NCBI GenBank assembly: GCA_907163375.1
Contig: CAJQUW010003607.1
Location: 293,355 to 357,354 of the forward strand
Length of the DNA: 64,000 nt
Reading direction: 5' to 3'
Origin: Prostheceraeus crozeri
Taxonomy: Eukaryota; Platyhelminthes; Polycladida; Euryleptidae
Shown here: positions 46,197 through 55,340 of the stretch, piece by piece
Numbering within the stretch: the stretch's first letter is position 1
How the letters are laid out: each line of letters starts with the position of its first letter
Translations under genes and position numbers: made by a program
The notes under the pieces: generated by a model
Seen by the model: the letters and a program-made list of their open reading frames with translations, nothing else
The model's database searches: none
What the model was told of the DNA's origin: nothing

Positions 46197-46553
46197 TTAA
46201 GATTTGCATAGTAGGGCGATGAACTCACGACGAATAAATGTCATGATGGAGCGATGTATGTATCTTCTATACTTCTCCCAATTGTATTTGCGAAATGAGA
46301 AACAGTTTGCGGAATGAGAATGGTAGATTTGAATTTCATTTCTGTAATGTTGAAGCCAAACTTGATCACCCAAGGAGATGAATCTTAATGTTTCAAAATA
46401 TTCCAAATCCCTCATGATATCATTGAGGTTGACAAATTGTCGCCATGTTAATGTAATTCCTCTTGATGTATGACCATGAGAATTTTTGAAATGTACGTTT
46501 CCATCACGATCAACTCTGATATATTGTAGAGAGTCCAAAATCCAAGTCTTCAT
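46197..46553 (-). CDS. PC4-like paralogue 2
   Basis: From ATG 46553 (MKTWILDSLQYIRVDRDG), about 118 residues: NVHFKNSHG, SRGITLTWRQFVNLNDIMRD, QVWLQHYRNEIQIYH and WEKYRRYIHRSIMTF. Nearly every block lines up with paralogue 1, so the pair is a tandem duplication. SRGITLTWRQF is the closest match to the PC4 signature KGISLTPEQW. It would be the first gene of the minus-strand unit; only 35 bases separate its ATG from the plus-strand ATG at 46589, so a divergent promoter must be very short or lie inside the genes. Confidence 0.5.
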   Translation of the reverse strand: MKTWILDSLQYIRVDRDGNVHFKNSHGHTSRGITLTWRQFVNLNDIMRDLEYFETLRFISLGDQVWLQHYRNEIQIYHSHSANCFSFRKYNWEKYRRYIHRSIMTFIRREFIALLCKS

Positions 46554-46588
46554 GATGTTATGCAAAGTTGCAGATTAGCAATATAAAA

Positions 46589-47368
46589 ATGTCGTTTTAT
46601 CATATTTTGCTTAGCAATGCGGCTACAAAGAGATTTACTAGCAATCGAGCCGCACTCTTTTCTACTCCCATTGATCATGCACAACAGCTAAATGGGAATT
46701 GGGAAGTGGGTGTCACTCAACTTGTTTATAGCAACTGTGTCTATACTTTTGATCATGAGGTGATGACTATTAATATGAGGCGTACAGCTGCTTATCAATG
46801 TGAAAAGGGGTGCCGAGTATACATTCCACAGTGGCCAAAGAAAGATCTCTTATCATGTAAAAAGTTTATATATGATTTCTTGAATAAAGCGTGTAAACAT
46901 ATTGTCCAATTTACTCCGCACAATGATGATTATAATTATGTACATCATGTAGTTGAGAAAGATTGGATTGTTGGTTTAAGTCCAAGTTTAAGAAATGATT
47001 TAGGCTACCTCGCTAGCGCCTTAACAAGCTATGATAATTTTAACGTTAATTACCACATAAGTGGTCATAAACAGTTAATATATCGAGAGGAAGCTTATTA
47101 TGTAGATCTTATTCCAAGAAATGAGAAGACGTTGGTGAAGAAGATTGTGATTAAGCCAAGAAAGACAAACATGACTCCTGAAACATTATTGAAGAAATTT
47201 AATTATCTCCTTCGAGTTGATGACAAACAAGTGGCAACATTGACTTATATTAAATCATCTAATCATATTGCAATAAGCAAATTAAATGATGATGATCTAG
47301 TATTAGTTTGTTCAAAAGATTTTCATCAGTTCTTACGACATCGTTCTGCCTGTTCATGGAAAATCTGA
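46589..47368 (+). CDS. Capsid/penton-like ORF A
   Basis: From ATG 46589 (MSFYHILLSNAATKRFTSNR), about 259 residues. The opening LLSNAATKRF ... HAQQLNGNWEVGVTQLVYSN matches the opening of the 47993 ORF (LPSNASMNKFPKNKPSDY ... LHLEGEWEVGVSSICYDSN). This module, with its hallmark G-x-WEVG, is common in Polinton and adintovirus structural proteins and is probably a minor capsid, penton or spike part. The middle holds repeated basic segments (IVIKPRKTNMTPETLLKKFN). Confidence 0.55.
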   Translation: MSFYHILLSNAATKRFTSNRAALFSTPIDHAQQLNGNWEVGVTQLVYSNCVYTFDHEVMTINMRRTAAYQCEKGCRVYIPQWPKKDLLSCKKFIYDFLNKACKHIVQFTPHNDDYNYVHHVVEKDWIVGLSPSLRNDLGYLASALTSYDNFNVNYHISGHKQLIYREEAYYVDLIPRNEKTLVKKIVIKPRKTNMTPETLLKKFNYLLRVDDKQVATLTYIKSSNHIAISKLNDDDLVLVCSKDFHQFLRHRSACSWKI

Positions 47369-47413
47369 TATGCAACATTTACCATGTGAAAGGTCAAATC
47401 AATTTGATACAGA

Positions 47414-47983
47414 ATGGCCGTATCTTTATACAGAAAGTGTGTAGAGCCTTTTGGTGGTTTCTTACATGAAACAAGAGTGTTGATGCCTCGCATTATTACT
47501 TCGGTTAAATTGGTTGTAGATTATTTAAATGAAGTGATTAATGAGCAACATATTTCATTTTCTGAAAAAGAAGGTACTTTGTCTCTCACTATAAATGGAA
47601 AAGGTATTGAACTAATTATGGGTAAAACTCTAATGGACATTTTGGGTTTTGATCAAAATATCTTTAAAAGTGGTACTGTAACCAAAGCTAGCGCAGACAT
47701 GTCGCTATCGCGTCGTATTAACTATTTTCAGATATATTCCAATATTGGTGAAGATGTACGTGTGGGAGATGTTGAAGCTCCATTGCTAGCAATGATACCA
47801 TACCAGCCAAAAAGCTGCAGTATTTTATCTGAGCATACTTTCAAGAAAGTGCATTATACAAAGCTGAAATCAAACTACATCCCACAAATTGATATTGCCA
47901 TTTATGATGATGCTGGTGCGTTGATTCCTTTTCATAAAGATGCTGTGACAAGTATTACACTCCATTTCCGAATGAAGAGTTAA
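47414..47983 (+). CDS. Capsid/penton-like ORF B
   Basis: 189 residues. ISFSEKEGTLSLTINGKGIE with LGF, then YFQIYSNIGEDVRVGDVEAP, PQIDIAIYDDAGALIPFHKD and TSITLHFRMK at the end. The last two blocks are typical of the C-terminal part of Polinton minor capsid/penton-type proteins, and the beginning resembles the second half of the 47993 protein (HHISFSIEKQRVVLKLGDDI). It lies next to ORF A and is probably functionally linked to it. Confidence 0.55.
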   Translation: MAVSLYRKCVEPFGGFLHETRVLMPRIITSVKLVVDYLNEVINEQHISFSEKEGTLSLTINGKGIELIMGKTLMDILGFDQNIFKSGTVTKASADMSLSRRINYFQIYSNIGEDVRVGDVEAPLLAMIPYQPKSCSILSEHTFKKVHYTKLKSNYIPQIDIAIYDDAGALIPFHKDAVTSITLHFRMKS

Positions 47984-47992
47984 TGCAAAAGT

Positions 47993-49543
47993 ATGCTAAT
48001 ATATTTTTCCAATGTGAATAATATGGAAAGTGAAAATAAGGACTCGTTTCTAATCTACTTGCCCAGTAATGCTTCTATGAATAAATTTCCCAAAAATAAA
48101 CCATCAGACTATCGAGTAGAATTAAATCGGCCACTGCATTTAGAAGGTGAATGGGAAGTTGGCGTTTCTAGTATTTGCTATGATAGCAATATTCAGAATG
48201 TGAATGATTTGGAAGAAATGATATTGACTCCTCGCACCCATGATGGAATAACGATGAATAATGCATTTCAGTTCCCATACAATTTAACATCAGATGGAAA
48301 GTGGAACTATGAATGGATTCAGATAAAATCAGATTCTTATGAGCCATTTGGGAATGAGAAAATTATTAAGGCATTCAACAGTGGTAATACTTCCATCATG
48401 AAGAATAAAAATCAGAAAGCTTATGAGTTTACTATCTATCATTGGAGTGGGAGACAGTTCCTCCGCTTTCATTCTTTTACTAAAGGTCTTACGCTGAGGT
48501 TGGATAGTGAATTCTATCCACATCTTGGTTTTGGTCATGGACTACATCTAACGTCAATTGCTACTGCAAATGTTAAAAAAGTTTATTCAACTCGAATCAA
48601 CAAATTTCATTATAGATTTAAAATATTTGATGAAGATGTTGTAGAATGCGAAGAACGCATCATTTTGAAAAAGCGTGGTGTTCAACCTTTATCACTTATT
48701 GAGTTAGTAAAACGATGGAATGAGACTGTGGGTAAGAAGTATGGAGAGAAAATTATGGCGGACAAAAATAAGTTGGTTATTCAGAAATATAATGACAAAC
48801 TTACAGTTTATTTCTCTCCAACCTTGCGTCATTTTGTAAGACATTATACGCCTATTATTGGAAGCGGTGTGGTGTATGGTTCTCATGAATATCACACTAA
48901 AGCTGATTCAGTTAATGATGAATGGTGGGTGGACATCTATGGCGATCGCATCAAGAAAATTTACCAGTCTTATGAAGAATCTAAAGTTGCTATCAATATA
49001 ATGCCGCGTCTATATCATACAGTTGAAAGCTTCATTCATGTAGTAAATCCTTATATACAACAGAAGTTGAAGCATGTGATGAAAAGTAAATATGATGTAA
49101 AGACACACCACATTTCGTTTTCAATTGAAAAACAACGCGTTGTTCTGAAACTGGGTGATGACATTCAATGTCAATTGAGTAAAAATTTGAAAAAACTCTT
49201 TGGCTTTTCAATGCTACAAACTGTGTTTGCTGCTGCGCATACGATTGGTATAGAAACACCAATGACACTTGATAAACATGAACAACACCTTTACATTCAA
49301 AGTGATTTGATTTTACCTATTTCTGTTGGCGAGAAAAAAGAATACATTTTACGTGATTTCATTCATGATAAAGACGCTTCATATGGAATAGTCGAGAAGA
49401 TGTTTGAATCTATTTTCTATCATCCCGTCGTCAAACAAACTATACCCTCTATTGCTATCAAAATTACCAATGGTTTACAAGAGTGTATCCATGTGAAAGA
49501 TACTAAATCCCTCGTAACTTTAGTGTTTCGGAAAACAAAGTGA
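47993..49543 (+). CDS. Capsid/penton-like ORF C, 516 residues
   Basis: A second in-frame ATG at 48023 (MESENKDSFLIYLPSNASM) may be the real start. N-terminal module as in ORF A (EGEWEVGVSSI). A central part has IIKAFNSGNTSI, FYPHLGFGHGLHL and a repeated unit (SLIELVKRWNETVGKKYGE near 240; VESFIHVVNPYIQQKLK near 345). The C-terminal module is as in ORF B (HHISFSIEKQRVVLKL; KSLVTLVFRK). The internal repetition suggests several related beta domains in one protein, as in a penton or spike. AATAAA follows at 49567-49572. Confidence 0.6.
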   Translation: MLIYFSNVNNMESENKDSFLIYLPSNASMNKFPKNKPSDYRVELNRPLHLEGEWEVGVSSICYDSNIQNVNDLEEMILTPRTHDGITMNNAFQFPYNLTSDGKWNYEWIQIKSDSYEPFGNEKIIKAFNSGNTSIMKNKNQKAYEFTIYHWSGRQFLRFHSFTKGLTLRLDSEFYPHLGFGHGLHLTSIATANVKKVYSTRINKFHYRFKIFDEDVVECEERIILKKRGVQPLSLIELVKRWNETVGKKYGEKIMADKNKLVIQKYNDKLTVYFSPTLRHFVRHYTPIIGSGVVYGSHEYHTKADSVNDEWWVDIYGDRIKKIYQSYEESKVAINIMPRLYHTVESFIHVVNPYIQQKLKHVMKSKYDVKTHHISFSIEKQRVVLKLGDDIQCQLSKNLKKLFGFSMLQTVFAAAHTIGIETPMTLDKHEQHLYIQSDLILPISVGEKKEYILRDFIHDKDASYGIVEKMFESIFYHPVVKQTIPSIAIKITNGLQECIHVKDTKSLVTLVFRKTK

Positions 49544-49722
49544 AGTCATTGTGATATGTTTATTGAAATAAAAATATGTATATGAAAAAGTCTTTTCACA
49601 GATATAGGGGGAATGGGCTGACTGTAGGCATATATTCACAAGGAAGAAACGATCTCATGCGATACATAAAACAACCATGTATATCTACAAAAAGCAACAT
49701 CAAAATACTGAGTTAAAGTTGA
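49544..49722. other. Convergent intergenic gap before the polymerase 3' end
   Basis: Holds the AATAAA of the plus-strand capsid-like ORF (49567-49572) and the presumed 3'UTR of the minus-strand polymerase. No frame. Confidence 0.5.
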
Positions 49723-52700
49723 TTATGTCAATACATCTCCTGAATGTGGTAGCGTGAGTTTTATTCTTTTGGGTGGAGGTATGTTTGTGTCAGGATGTCC
49801 ATGTGGAAGAGATGTGTTATGTCCTATCCAACACCTCTTATCCTCCCATGCTGAAAGTGCTCGTTTCTTGAACGTGTACGTTTTCACAGTATGAACTTGA
49901 GATTTTAAGATTGTCATATTGACAAACGTTATAGTTTTATTTTTATAGGCCTTCTTATAGGACCGATGTTTCATTTTATGAACAATGGATTTTGATATAC
50001 CTTTAGCACGCTTAATACTATCTGCACATTCTTTTAGTTTCATGGAATACATTTTAGGACGGAGGAGAATCATTTCATCTATTTCCTTTCCTGCTGTTTC
50101 ATCCTTAAAACAACCAAGTTTGGCTTTATTCTGTATGGAATAGAGTGGATGAGTGGGATTGTAGTTAGATGTATCGAAATATTTTTCTAATGACTTACCT
50201 ACTTCATTAAAATTTAAATCTTTTTGAGTGGTAATTCCTAAAAAGAAACTATCTGTATCACCACCCAGCAAGCGAACCTCTTTTACGAGAGGGCATGGTT
50301 TTAATATTTTGTAGAAGAGTTGATACATTTCAAGCTTGGAATAATCTAAAACGGCTTGCCCAATATAGATGGGTTTGCACAACTCAACTTCTGATTTAAT
50401 CATTTTAACACCTACAAGATCCTCATCGATGATGTCTCTATCAATGAAAAGAGGTGATGAGGTCAATTTGTGATATTTTTGTTCATCAACGACTAGTTTG
50501 TAATTCATACGTTTTCTAACATCCTCCATGGTCTTTCCGAATAGACTATTATTCTTATATTTATAAAAATCCTTTTCAAAATTATTTTGGGCGAGTGCAC
50601 GTTTTTGACTGTTACTATCTATGTAGGGTTTGAGGAAGGCTTTCTGTCTAAATTTGATAATGCGGTGAACTGACTTTAGAAGCATGCCCATTTCTAAATA
50701 GAATTTTAATATGCAGAAGTGTACGAGATAATTTTTCTTATCATATTGGGTGAGTAAAAGTTTGCGGCATGGTTTGTACCTTGGCTGTCCACACTCTGTT
50801 AAGTTATTATGAAATTGTGACATGAATGGTGAAAACATATCTTCAGTCACTTCGCCAGATTCAGGTGCGAGTGGGAAATCAGCAGTTTTATTTTTAATAC
50901 TATTTGGATAAATCAAATCCACTTCAAAATAATATCCCCAATCACCTTCATCTGGAATATTCAGTATGTTTGAAGGGTTGGAGTAATACTCAAGCTCATT
51001 TTGATTTAACCAACTAAACTCGGAATGAGGTAGTGGTTTAGACAGTGAACTGCCATATAAATTATTTTGGTCATAGTACTTTAGGTGGATATGATCATCA
51101 CCTACTGTTTCAGATTTTATATGATGTTTATTTACAAATGTGAGACCACCGCGTATTCCGCGCTCAAATATATTATACATCTCCGGGTCTTGTAAGAGAT
51201 GAATGGTCTCACCAGTCATTTTAAAGGCTGATTTAAAGGACATGGCTGGTAGACTGACAAAGTGGATAGGATCTAATTTGTCTTCTTCTAATGCCACTCG
51301 TCGAAACTCCTGAAAGACATCAGCCAGCAAAATGACATCTAATTCTAAGTAAGCGATCATATAATCGCCAAACGTTTTACAATTAAATTTTAACCATGCC
51401 TCTTGAGCATGTTCATAGTCCTCTACTGGACAATCTTCACCCGTCAAATCGTTTTTGAATTTGTCAATGGAAGGAAGGGTTGTTTCATTTAGTTTAGACA
51501 TTGAGCTAAAATACGCATAAGGAAAGACTCCTTTGCGAGTGATTATTTCATCCGTTAAGTTTGGATAGTGTTTCTTCAAAGTTTGACTATGGGGAAGAAA
51601 CTTGAGATTACGAACGAGAGAAGCTAGTGACGCTGACATGAATTGAAATGAATCTAAAAATTTTATTTCGAAGAAGACTGTCTTATTTTCTTTAGTTTTA
51701 TCTACTGGTACTTTTGCTGTCATTGCCATGAATTTTTCTCTCGTTTGTGCTATTACATTAAACTGCCACGATTTCATCTGGCTCAACCCTCCTTTTATGA
51801 GCATATGACTGTCATAGCCCTTAAAGTTATGAAAAATGACGGGTAGTACACGACGTCTCAACCTAAGTGAAAAGTTACATTTGGAGCAGAGTGCGTTTCT
51901 AAATTTACCAGTGATGTGATCATGATCACGCACTTTCTTAATTTTATCGTCATCAAACGTTTTATGACATTTAGGACAGGATGTGCAACTTTCAAATTTT
52001 TGTTTGTCTTCATCTGACATATGTAGTGACTTACGCTGCAATTGGGAATCATATGATTGTTGAAATTTTGCAGCTTTATCGAGAAATTCTAGAAATTTTG
52101 AAATGCAATCTTCACCTTGCCAAGTATGCATTTTGTTTTGTCTATTCCTAAAGTGGTCATGCCATACTTCATAGCAGGATATGGCTGCTGGCTTGTGGAT
52201 GATATCATCAATGTAGCATTCTATGTCTGCGTAAATGACACGCAGGGGACTTAATTCGTCACCATTATCCCTATGTGAAAATATTTTATCTTTGGGCATG
52301 CGTTCCATTTGTAATTTACCTCGCTTGCACCATTCATAGTGAGTTTCAAATTTATCTTTACTCCAAAATGAGCGGATGCAGCGGTCGCATACAAAATGTT
52401 CACCTCTTTTAGAGTGCCCCAAGTGAGTGTACAAGCGAGAGATTTTGGGAATACCACAGTAGTGCCATTCCTCGCTATCATCTTGTTTTACTAATAAGAG
52501 GTTGACTACACGTTCATAACAAGTTGAACGTGAATTATAGCGGGCACCCTTCAACCCCTTCTCCCACACGTGAACGACAATTTTAATCTTATTATGTTTT
52601 TCGAACGTTTCTACATCTTTGATTTTCATGTTGTTACTATCACAACCTTCAAAGTCTAGTTCATCCTCCCACTGTCTATAGCTATAGGTGCGATCTCGAT

Positions 52701-53541
52701 GCGCGTTGATATCATTATAGTGAAGGATGGATAGGACTGCATATTTGAAACACTGTGATTTACAATCAACATTGATGACAGCTTTCTTATTATACAACGT
52801 TTTTGGAAGTTTAAATGTGCCTCGAGCTGCATGACTTTCTAATAGGGAAATTTTGAATATGGCTGAGTCCACACCATCAAAAATGAGAGCGCTGTCGCGT
52901 TGATTGAATTTATCTACATTTGATTTTAAACATTGAATGTGAAAATTTAGCCAAGACTCGCAGTCTACAACTTCGGTTGCGGAAGAGGAAGGAATATGAA
53001 ACTGTATTCTCTCCGTCACTTGACCCGTTTGAAAATCTATTTTAATATATTTTAGTTTAAGGTAGATGAGCGCCTTCATTCTAAAATTGTCTAAATTATT
53101 GAAGAGCGCTTCGATAATGTTAGAATTTTGAAGGAGCCACTCAGGAAAATCTACAATTTGAGTATTGGACTCCATGCAGTAGTCGCGTACTAAATTATTA
53201 TGTGAAACATTAATGAGGGAGATGGTAGAGGTACCGTTGGTGTAGTGATCATTTGCATGCGTGTGTTGAAGTCTGTGCGAAGATCGCTGAAAGTGACTAT
53301 CAAAAGAAAGAGGGCACAAATCGCAAGGAAAGGAGATGTCATCGTCAGAATCAACTTCACCTCCGGAGATTGACGCCGCTTTGCGTTGACACACACGTTG
53401 TTTGATGTGTCGAAGGAGACTGTGCTTCCTTGTAAACATATGTCCGCAGTCGGCACATTCCCACTCGTTGCCTTGCCGCGAGAGTCCTGAGCTGGAACTC
53501 ACATCACCTGAAAGAGAAATCATTCTTTCATCTCTGTTCAA
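49723..53541 (-). CDS. Protein-primed family B DNA polymerase (pPolB)
   Basis: About 1,270 codons in the main open frame. The N-terminal part has C2H2-type fingers (CADCGHMFTRKHSLLRH near residue 29; CDLCPLSFDSHFQRSSH near 72; CDRCIRSFWSKDKFETH near 385). Proofreading exonuclease: VIYADIECY (Exo I), VIFHNFKGYDSHML (Exo II), AYLELDVILLADVF (Exo III). Between Exo I and II is CPKCHKTF ... VRDHDHITGKFRNALCSKCN, an endonuclease VII/HNH-like zinc motif often seen in these polymerases. Polymerase: YYDQNNLYGSSL (motif A), NNSLFGKTMEDVRKR (motif B), LGGDTDSFFLG (motif C, near 1090). It copies the element from a protein primer at each end. Splice-like signals upstream (GTAGGT at 53566, TTTCAG at 53508, and an ATG abutting GTAAGT at 53695-53687) suggest that short 5' exons precede the main frame; see findings. 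Confidence 0.95.
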   Translation of the reverse strand: MNRDERMISLSGDVSSSSGLSRQGNEWECADCGHMFTRKHSLLRHIKQRVCQRKAASISGGEVDSDDDISFPCDLCPLSFDSHFQRSSHRLQHTHANDHYTNGTSTISLINVSHNNLVRDYCMESNTQIVDFPEWLLQNSNIIEALFNNLDNFRMKALIYLKLKYIKIDFQTGQVTERIQFHIPSSSATEVVDCESWLNFHIQCLKSNVDKFNQRDSALIFDGVDSAIFKISLLESHAARGTFKLPKTLYNKKAVINVDCKSQCFKYAVLSILHYNDINAHRDRTYSYRQWEDELDFEGCDSNNMKIKDVETFEKHNKIKIVVHVWEKGLKGARYNSRSTCYERVVNLLLVKQDDSEEWHYCGIPKISRLYTHLGHSKRGEHFVCDRCIRSFWSKDKFETHYEWCKRGKLQMERMPKDKIFSHRDNGDELSPLRVIYADIECYIDDIIHKPAAISCYEVWHDHFRNRQNKMHTWQGEDCISKFLEFLDKAAKFQQSYDSQLQRKSLHMSDEDKQKFESCTSCPKCHKTFDDDKIKKVRDHDHITGKFRNALCSKCNFSLRLRRRVLPVIFHNFKGYDSHMLIKGGLSQMKSWQFNVIAQTREKFMAMTAKVPVDKTKENKTVFFEIKFLDSFQFMSASLASLVRNLKFLPHSQTLKKHYPNLTDEIITRKGVFPYAYFSSMSKLNETTLPSIDKFKNDLTGEDCPVEDYEHAQEAWLKFNCKTFGDYMIAYLELDVILLADVFQEFRRVALEEDKLDPIHFVSLPAMSFKSAFKMTGETIHLLQDPEMYNIFERGIRGGLTFVNKHHIKSETVGDDHIHLKYYDQNNLYGSSLSKPLPHSEFSWLNQNELEYYSNPSNILNIPDEGDWGYYFEVDLIYPNSIKNKTADFPLAPESGEVTEDMFSPFMSQFHNNLTECGQPRYKPCRKLLLTQYDKKNYLVHFCILKFYLEMGMLLKSVHRIIKFRQKAFLKPYIDSNSQKRALAQNNFEKDFYKYKNNSLFGKTMEDVRKRMNYKLVVDEQKYHKLTSSPLFIDRDIIDEDLVGVKMIKSEVELCKPIYIGQAVLDYSKLEMYQLFYKILKPCPLVKEVRLLGGDTDSFFLGITTQKDLNFNEVGKSLEKYFDTSNYNPTHPLYSIQNKAKLGCFKDETAGKEIDEMILLRPKMYSMKLKECADSIKRAKGISKSIVHKMKHRSYKKAYKNKTITFVNMTILKSQVHTVKTYTFKKRALSAWEDKRCWIGHNTSLPHGHPDTNIPPPKRIKLTLPHSGDVLT

Positions 53542-53692
53542 GCCTCAGTGTAGTGTTACAACCTACCTTGACTCAATAACTCTAAACTTTCCTCGAGAAG
53601 AGAGGGCGTTGGTGATGAAGTTGATGTCTGAAATTGAGGAAGATGCTATTAGTCACACGTTTGAGGGAGATGAGAGGAAATTTTCAACTTAC
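53508..53692 (-). promoter_or_regulatory. Splice-like signals of two tiny introns ahead of pPolB
   Basis: On the minus strand, donor GTAAGT (53692-53687) and acceptor TTTCAG (to 53628) would bound a 65-base intron, and donor GTAGGT (53566-53561) and acceptor TTTCAG (to 53508) a 59-base one. Both are much shorter than the kilobase host introns. Polintons are known to contain occasional short introns, but splicing here is not proven. Confidence 0.55.
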
Positions 53693-53830
53693 CATTTCAA
53701 CGAAATCAAGTTTAAGGTTGATACTTCTACAAGATAGAGACTTCACTCAAATAATAGTCAAAGAGAGAGATCGTGCGTTCGTCACTTGTATGATTCACAG
53801 ATTAAATGAAATGACCTGAATGTCACTTTG

Positions 53831-53878
53831 CTTATATACTTTCATCCTCTTCATTCATTGGATGTTCATTCTGATTGG
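53831..53878 (-). promoter_or_regulatory. Polymerase promoter: two CCAAT boxes and a TATA box
   Basis: Read on minus: CCAAT at 53878, second CCAAT (within CATCCAATGA) at 53861, then TATATAAG from 53838. The spacings of 17 and 23 bp are the same as at the left-end promoter (37540-37587). The region is shared with the divergent plus-strand ORF at 53952, which has TATACTTA at about 53889. Confidence 0.75.
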
Positions 53879-53951
53879 CTGCTTGTGTATACTTAAGAAT
53901 TAGAAAAATGTTAAAGTTATCATTATTCAAAGTCAGCATTTCAAAGACAAC

Positions 53952-54389
53952 ATGACAAGTCCTCCAACAACACCAAATACCGCATTGGAGTTCTCCTCTC
54001 CATATACATCAGCAAAGGTGCTCGTTACACCAAATGCACCAAGAAAGGCGAAGGTGGAGAAGACATACAATCTCGACAATATACGAAAGTTATCATTATC
54101 GGAGGAGGATGAAGAGGAGTTGCCCGACCTAACAGGCATACGGTGGAAATATTTACAATATGATGCCGAAGGGGTGATGGAGATGACCAGCAAGTCGCAC
54201 TTGCATCAAATATGGGAGTGGTACACCCCTAACTCCCAACCGCGAACCGTGGCGGAGTGGGCGTACATTGAGAAAGTGAGGGACGCTGCAGAAGAACGTT
54301 TAAAGCAGCTCAACTGTTTTTGTAATCTATGTGAAGCCAGACTCTGGGACGATATTGACGATGAAGACCTTTTGAAATACATGCCATAA
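53952..54389 (+). CDS. Polinton ORF of unknown function, acidic, 145 residues
   Basis: Begins MTSPPTTPNTALEFSSPYTS, a Thr/Pro-rich flexible start, then a basic patch (RKAKVEKTYN), a strongly acidic stretch (SLSEEDEEELPDL) and a more folded C-terminus with two Trp and CFCNLCEARLW, a possible zinc ribbon half. Divergent from the polymerase and sharing its promoter region. AATAAA overlaps the stop. Not recognised; an early regulatory protein would fit its position, but that is guesswork. Confidence 0.55.
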   Translation: MTSPPTTPNTALEFSSPYTSAKVLVTPNAPRKAKVEKTYNLDNIRKLSLSEEDEEELPDLTGIRWKYLQYDAEGVMEMTSKSHLHQIWEWYTPNSQPRTVAEWAYIEKVRDAAEERLKQLNCFCNLCEARLWDDIDDEDLLKYMP

Positions 54390-54452
54390 TAAATGTTTAT
54401 TTCGTATTATCTTTGCTTTCATACTGACTTACTTGAATGGGGTTTTAGTGAA

Positions 54453-54848
54453 TAATTTAACCATGTATACTTTTTCATTTGGAAATAGTAGCACGCTTAG
54501 TTTAACTTGTAAATCTTATAACATTTCATATGGACGATGATGGTAGATGAAATAGTGTCAAATAAATTAAGATAGCTTACACTTCTGATACAGGGATAGC
54601 AATCGACTGCGATCCATGTGTAAAGAGCTTGTTAGACTACGGATGGGCTTAAGTGGATGATTTAACCATGTATACTTTTTCATTTGGAAATAGTAGCACG
54701 CTTAGTCTAACTTGTAAATCTAAAAACATTTCATATGGACGATGATGGTAGATAAAATAGTGTCAAATAAATTAAGATAGCTTACACTTCTGATACAGGG
54801 ATAGCAATCGACTGCGATCCATGTGTAAAGAGCTTGTTAGACTACGGA
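54453..54848. repeat. Tandem duplication, 205-bp period
   Basis: About 190 bases (from AATTTAACCATGTATAC to GTTAGACTACGGA) occur at 54453-54643 and 54658-54848 with a handful of differences. The unit holds AGGGATAGCAATCGACTGC, which returns a third time at 55686 just beside a copy of the 140-bp repeat. Non-coding, in the Polinton right arm. Confidence 0.9.
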
Positions 54849-55190
54849 AGAGAGAAGTGTGTTATGTTGCGTGTGGCGCGTGAGTGTCCTCCCATTTCAT
54901 TCCATTCATCAATTCGTCTCATTGATAGAGACAGGTAGAACTCATGGTTCTCATAACGTATGCAATGGAAAGTTTTAGGCAACCTTCGACAGTTGGCTAA
55001 ATGTCGCCCTGGCGCGAATGCATACTACGTTGAGACAGAGGCAATCACTTGCAAACATGACGCAGAGAGGTTTAACAAGATTGACCATTGCCGAATGTCC
55101 CTTGCGGTATACATAGCTACGGGTTTCACCGCCGCCCTTTACAGGAACGCCCGTCGAAAGGAAGTATTACACCGAACTTCATTTGCAACG
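54849..55190. other. Right-arm spacer, no gene called
   Basis: A plus-strand frame (from 54960) is open here and runs into the first 140-bp repeat copy, but its sequence has no domain and the repeat is open on both strands, so I do not call a gene. It may be 3' sequence of the small minus-strand genes. Confidence 0.4.
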
Positions 55191-55331
55191 TTCAAGTTGA
55201 CTGATAGCAGATTCAACTTAATGATAGTATTCGCCAGTCCGAAGACTGCCCAGGGCAAACCGCGAGGAGGTTCTATCATGTCTTGCCCCATGGTGGCCCT
55301 TAAGAGAGCCGATGGTTCGTTCTCGGGAGTA
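55191..55331. repeat. 140-bp direct repeat, copy 1 of 3
   Basis: Starts TTCAAGTTGACTGATAGCAG and ends TCGTTCTCGGGAGT. Nearly identical to copies 2 and 3. It directly follows the stop of the 83-residue minus-strand ORF (10 bases away). Confidence 0.95.
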
Positions 55332-55340
55332 ACAAGATGA

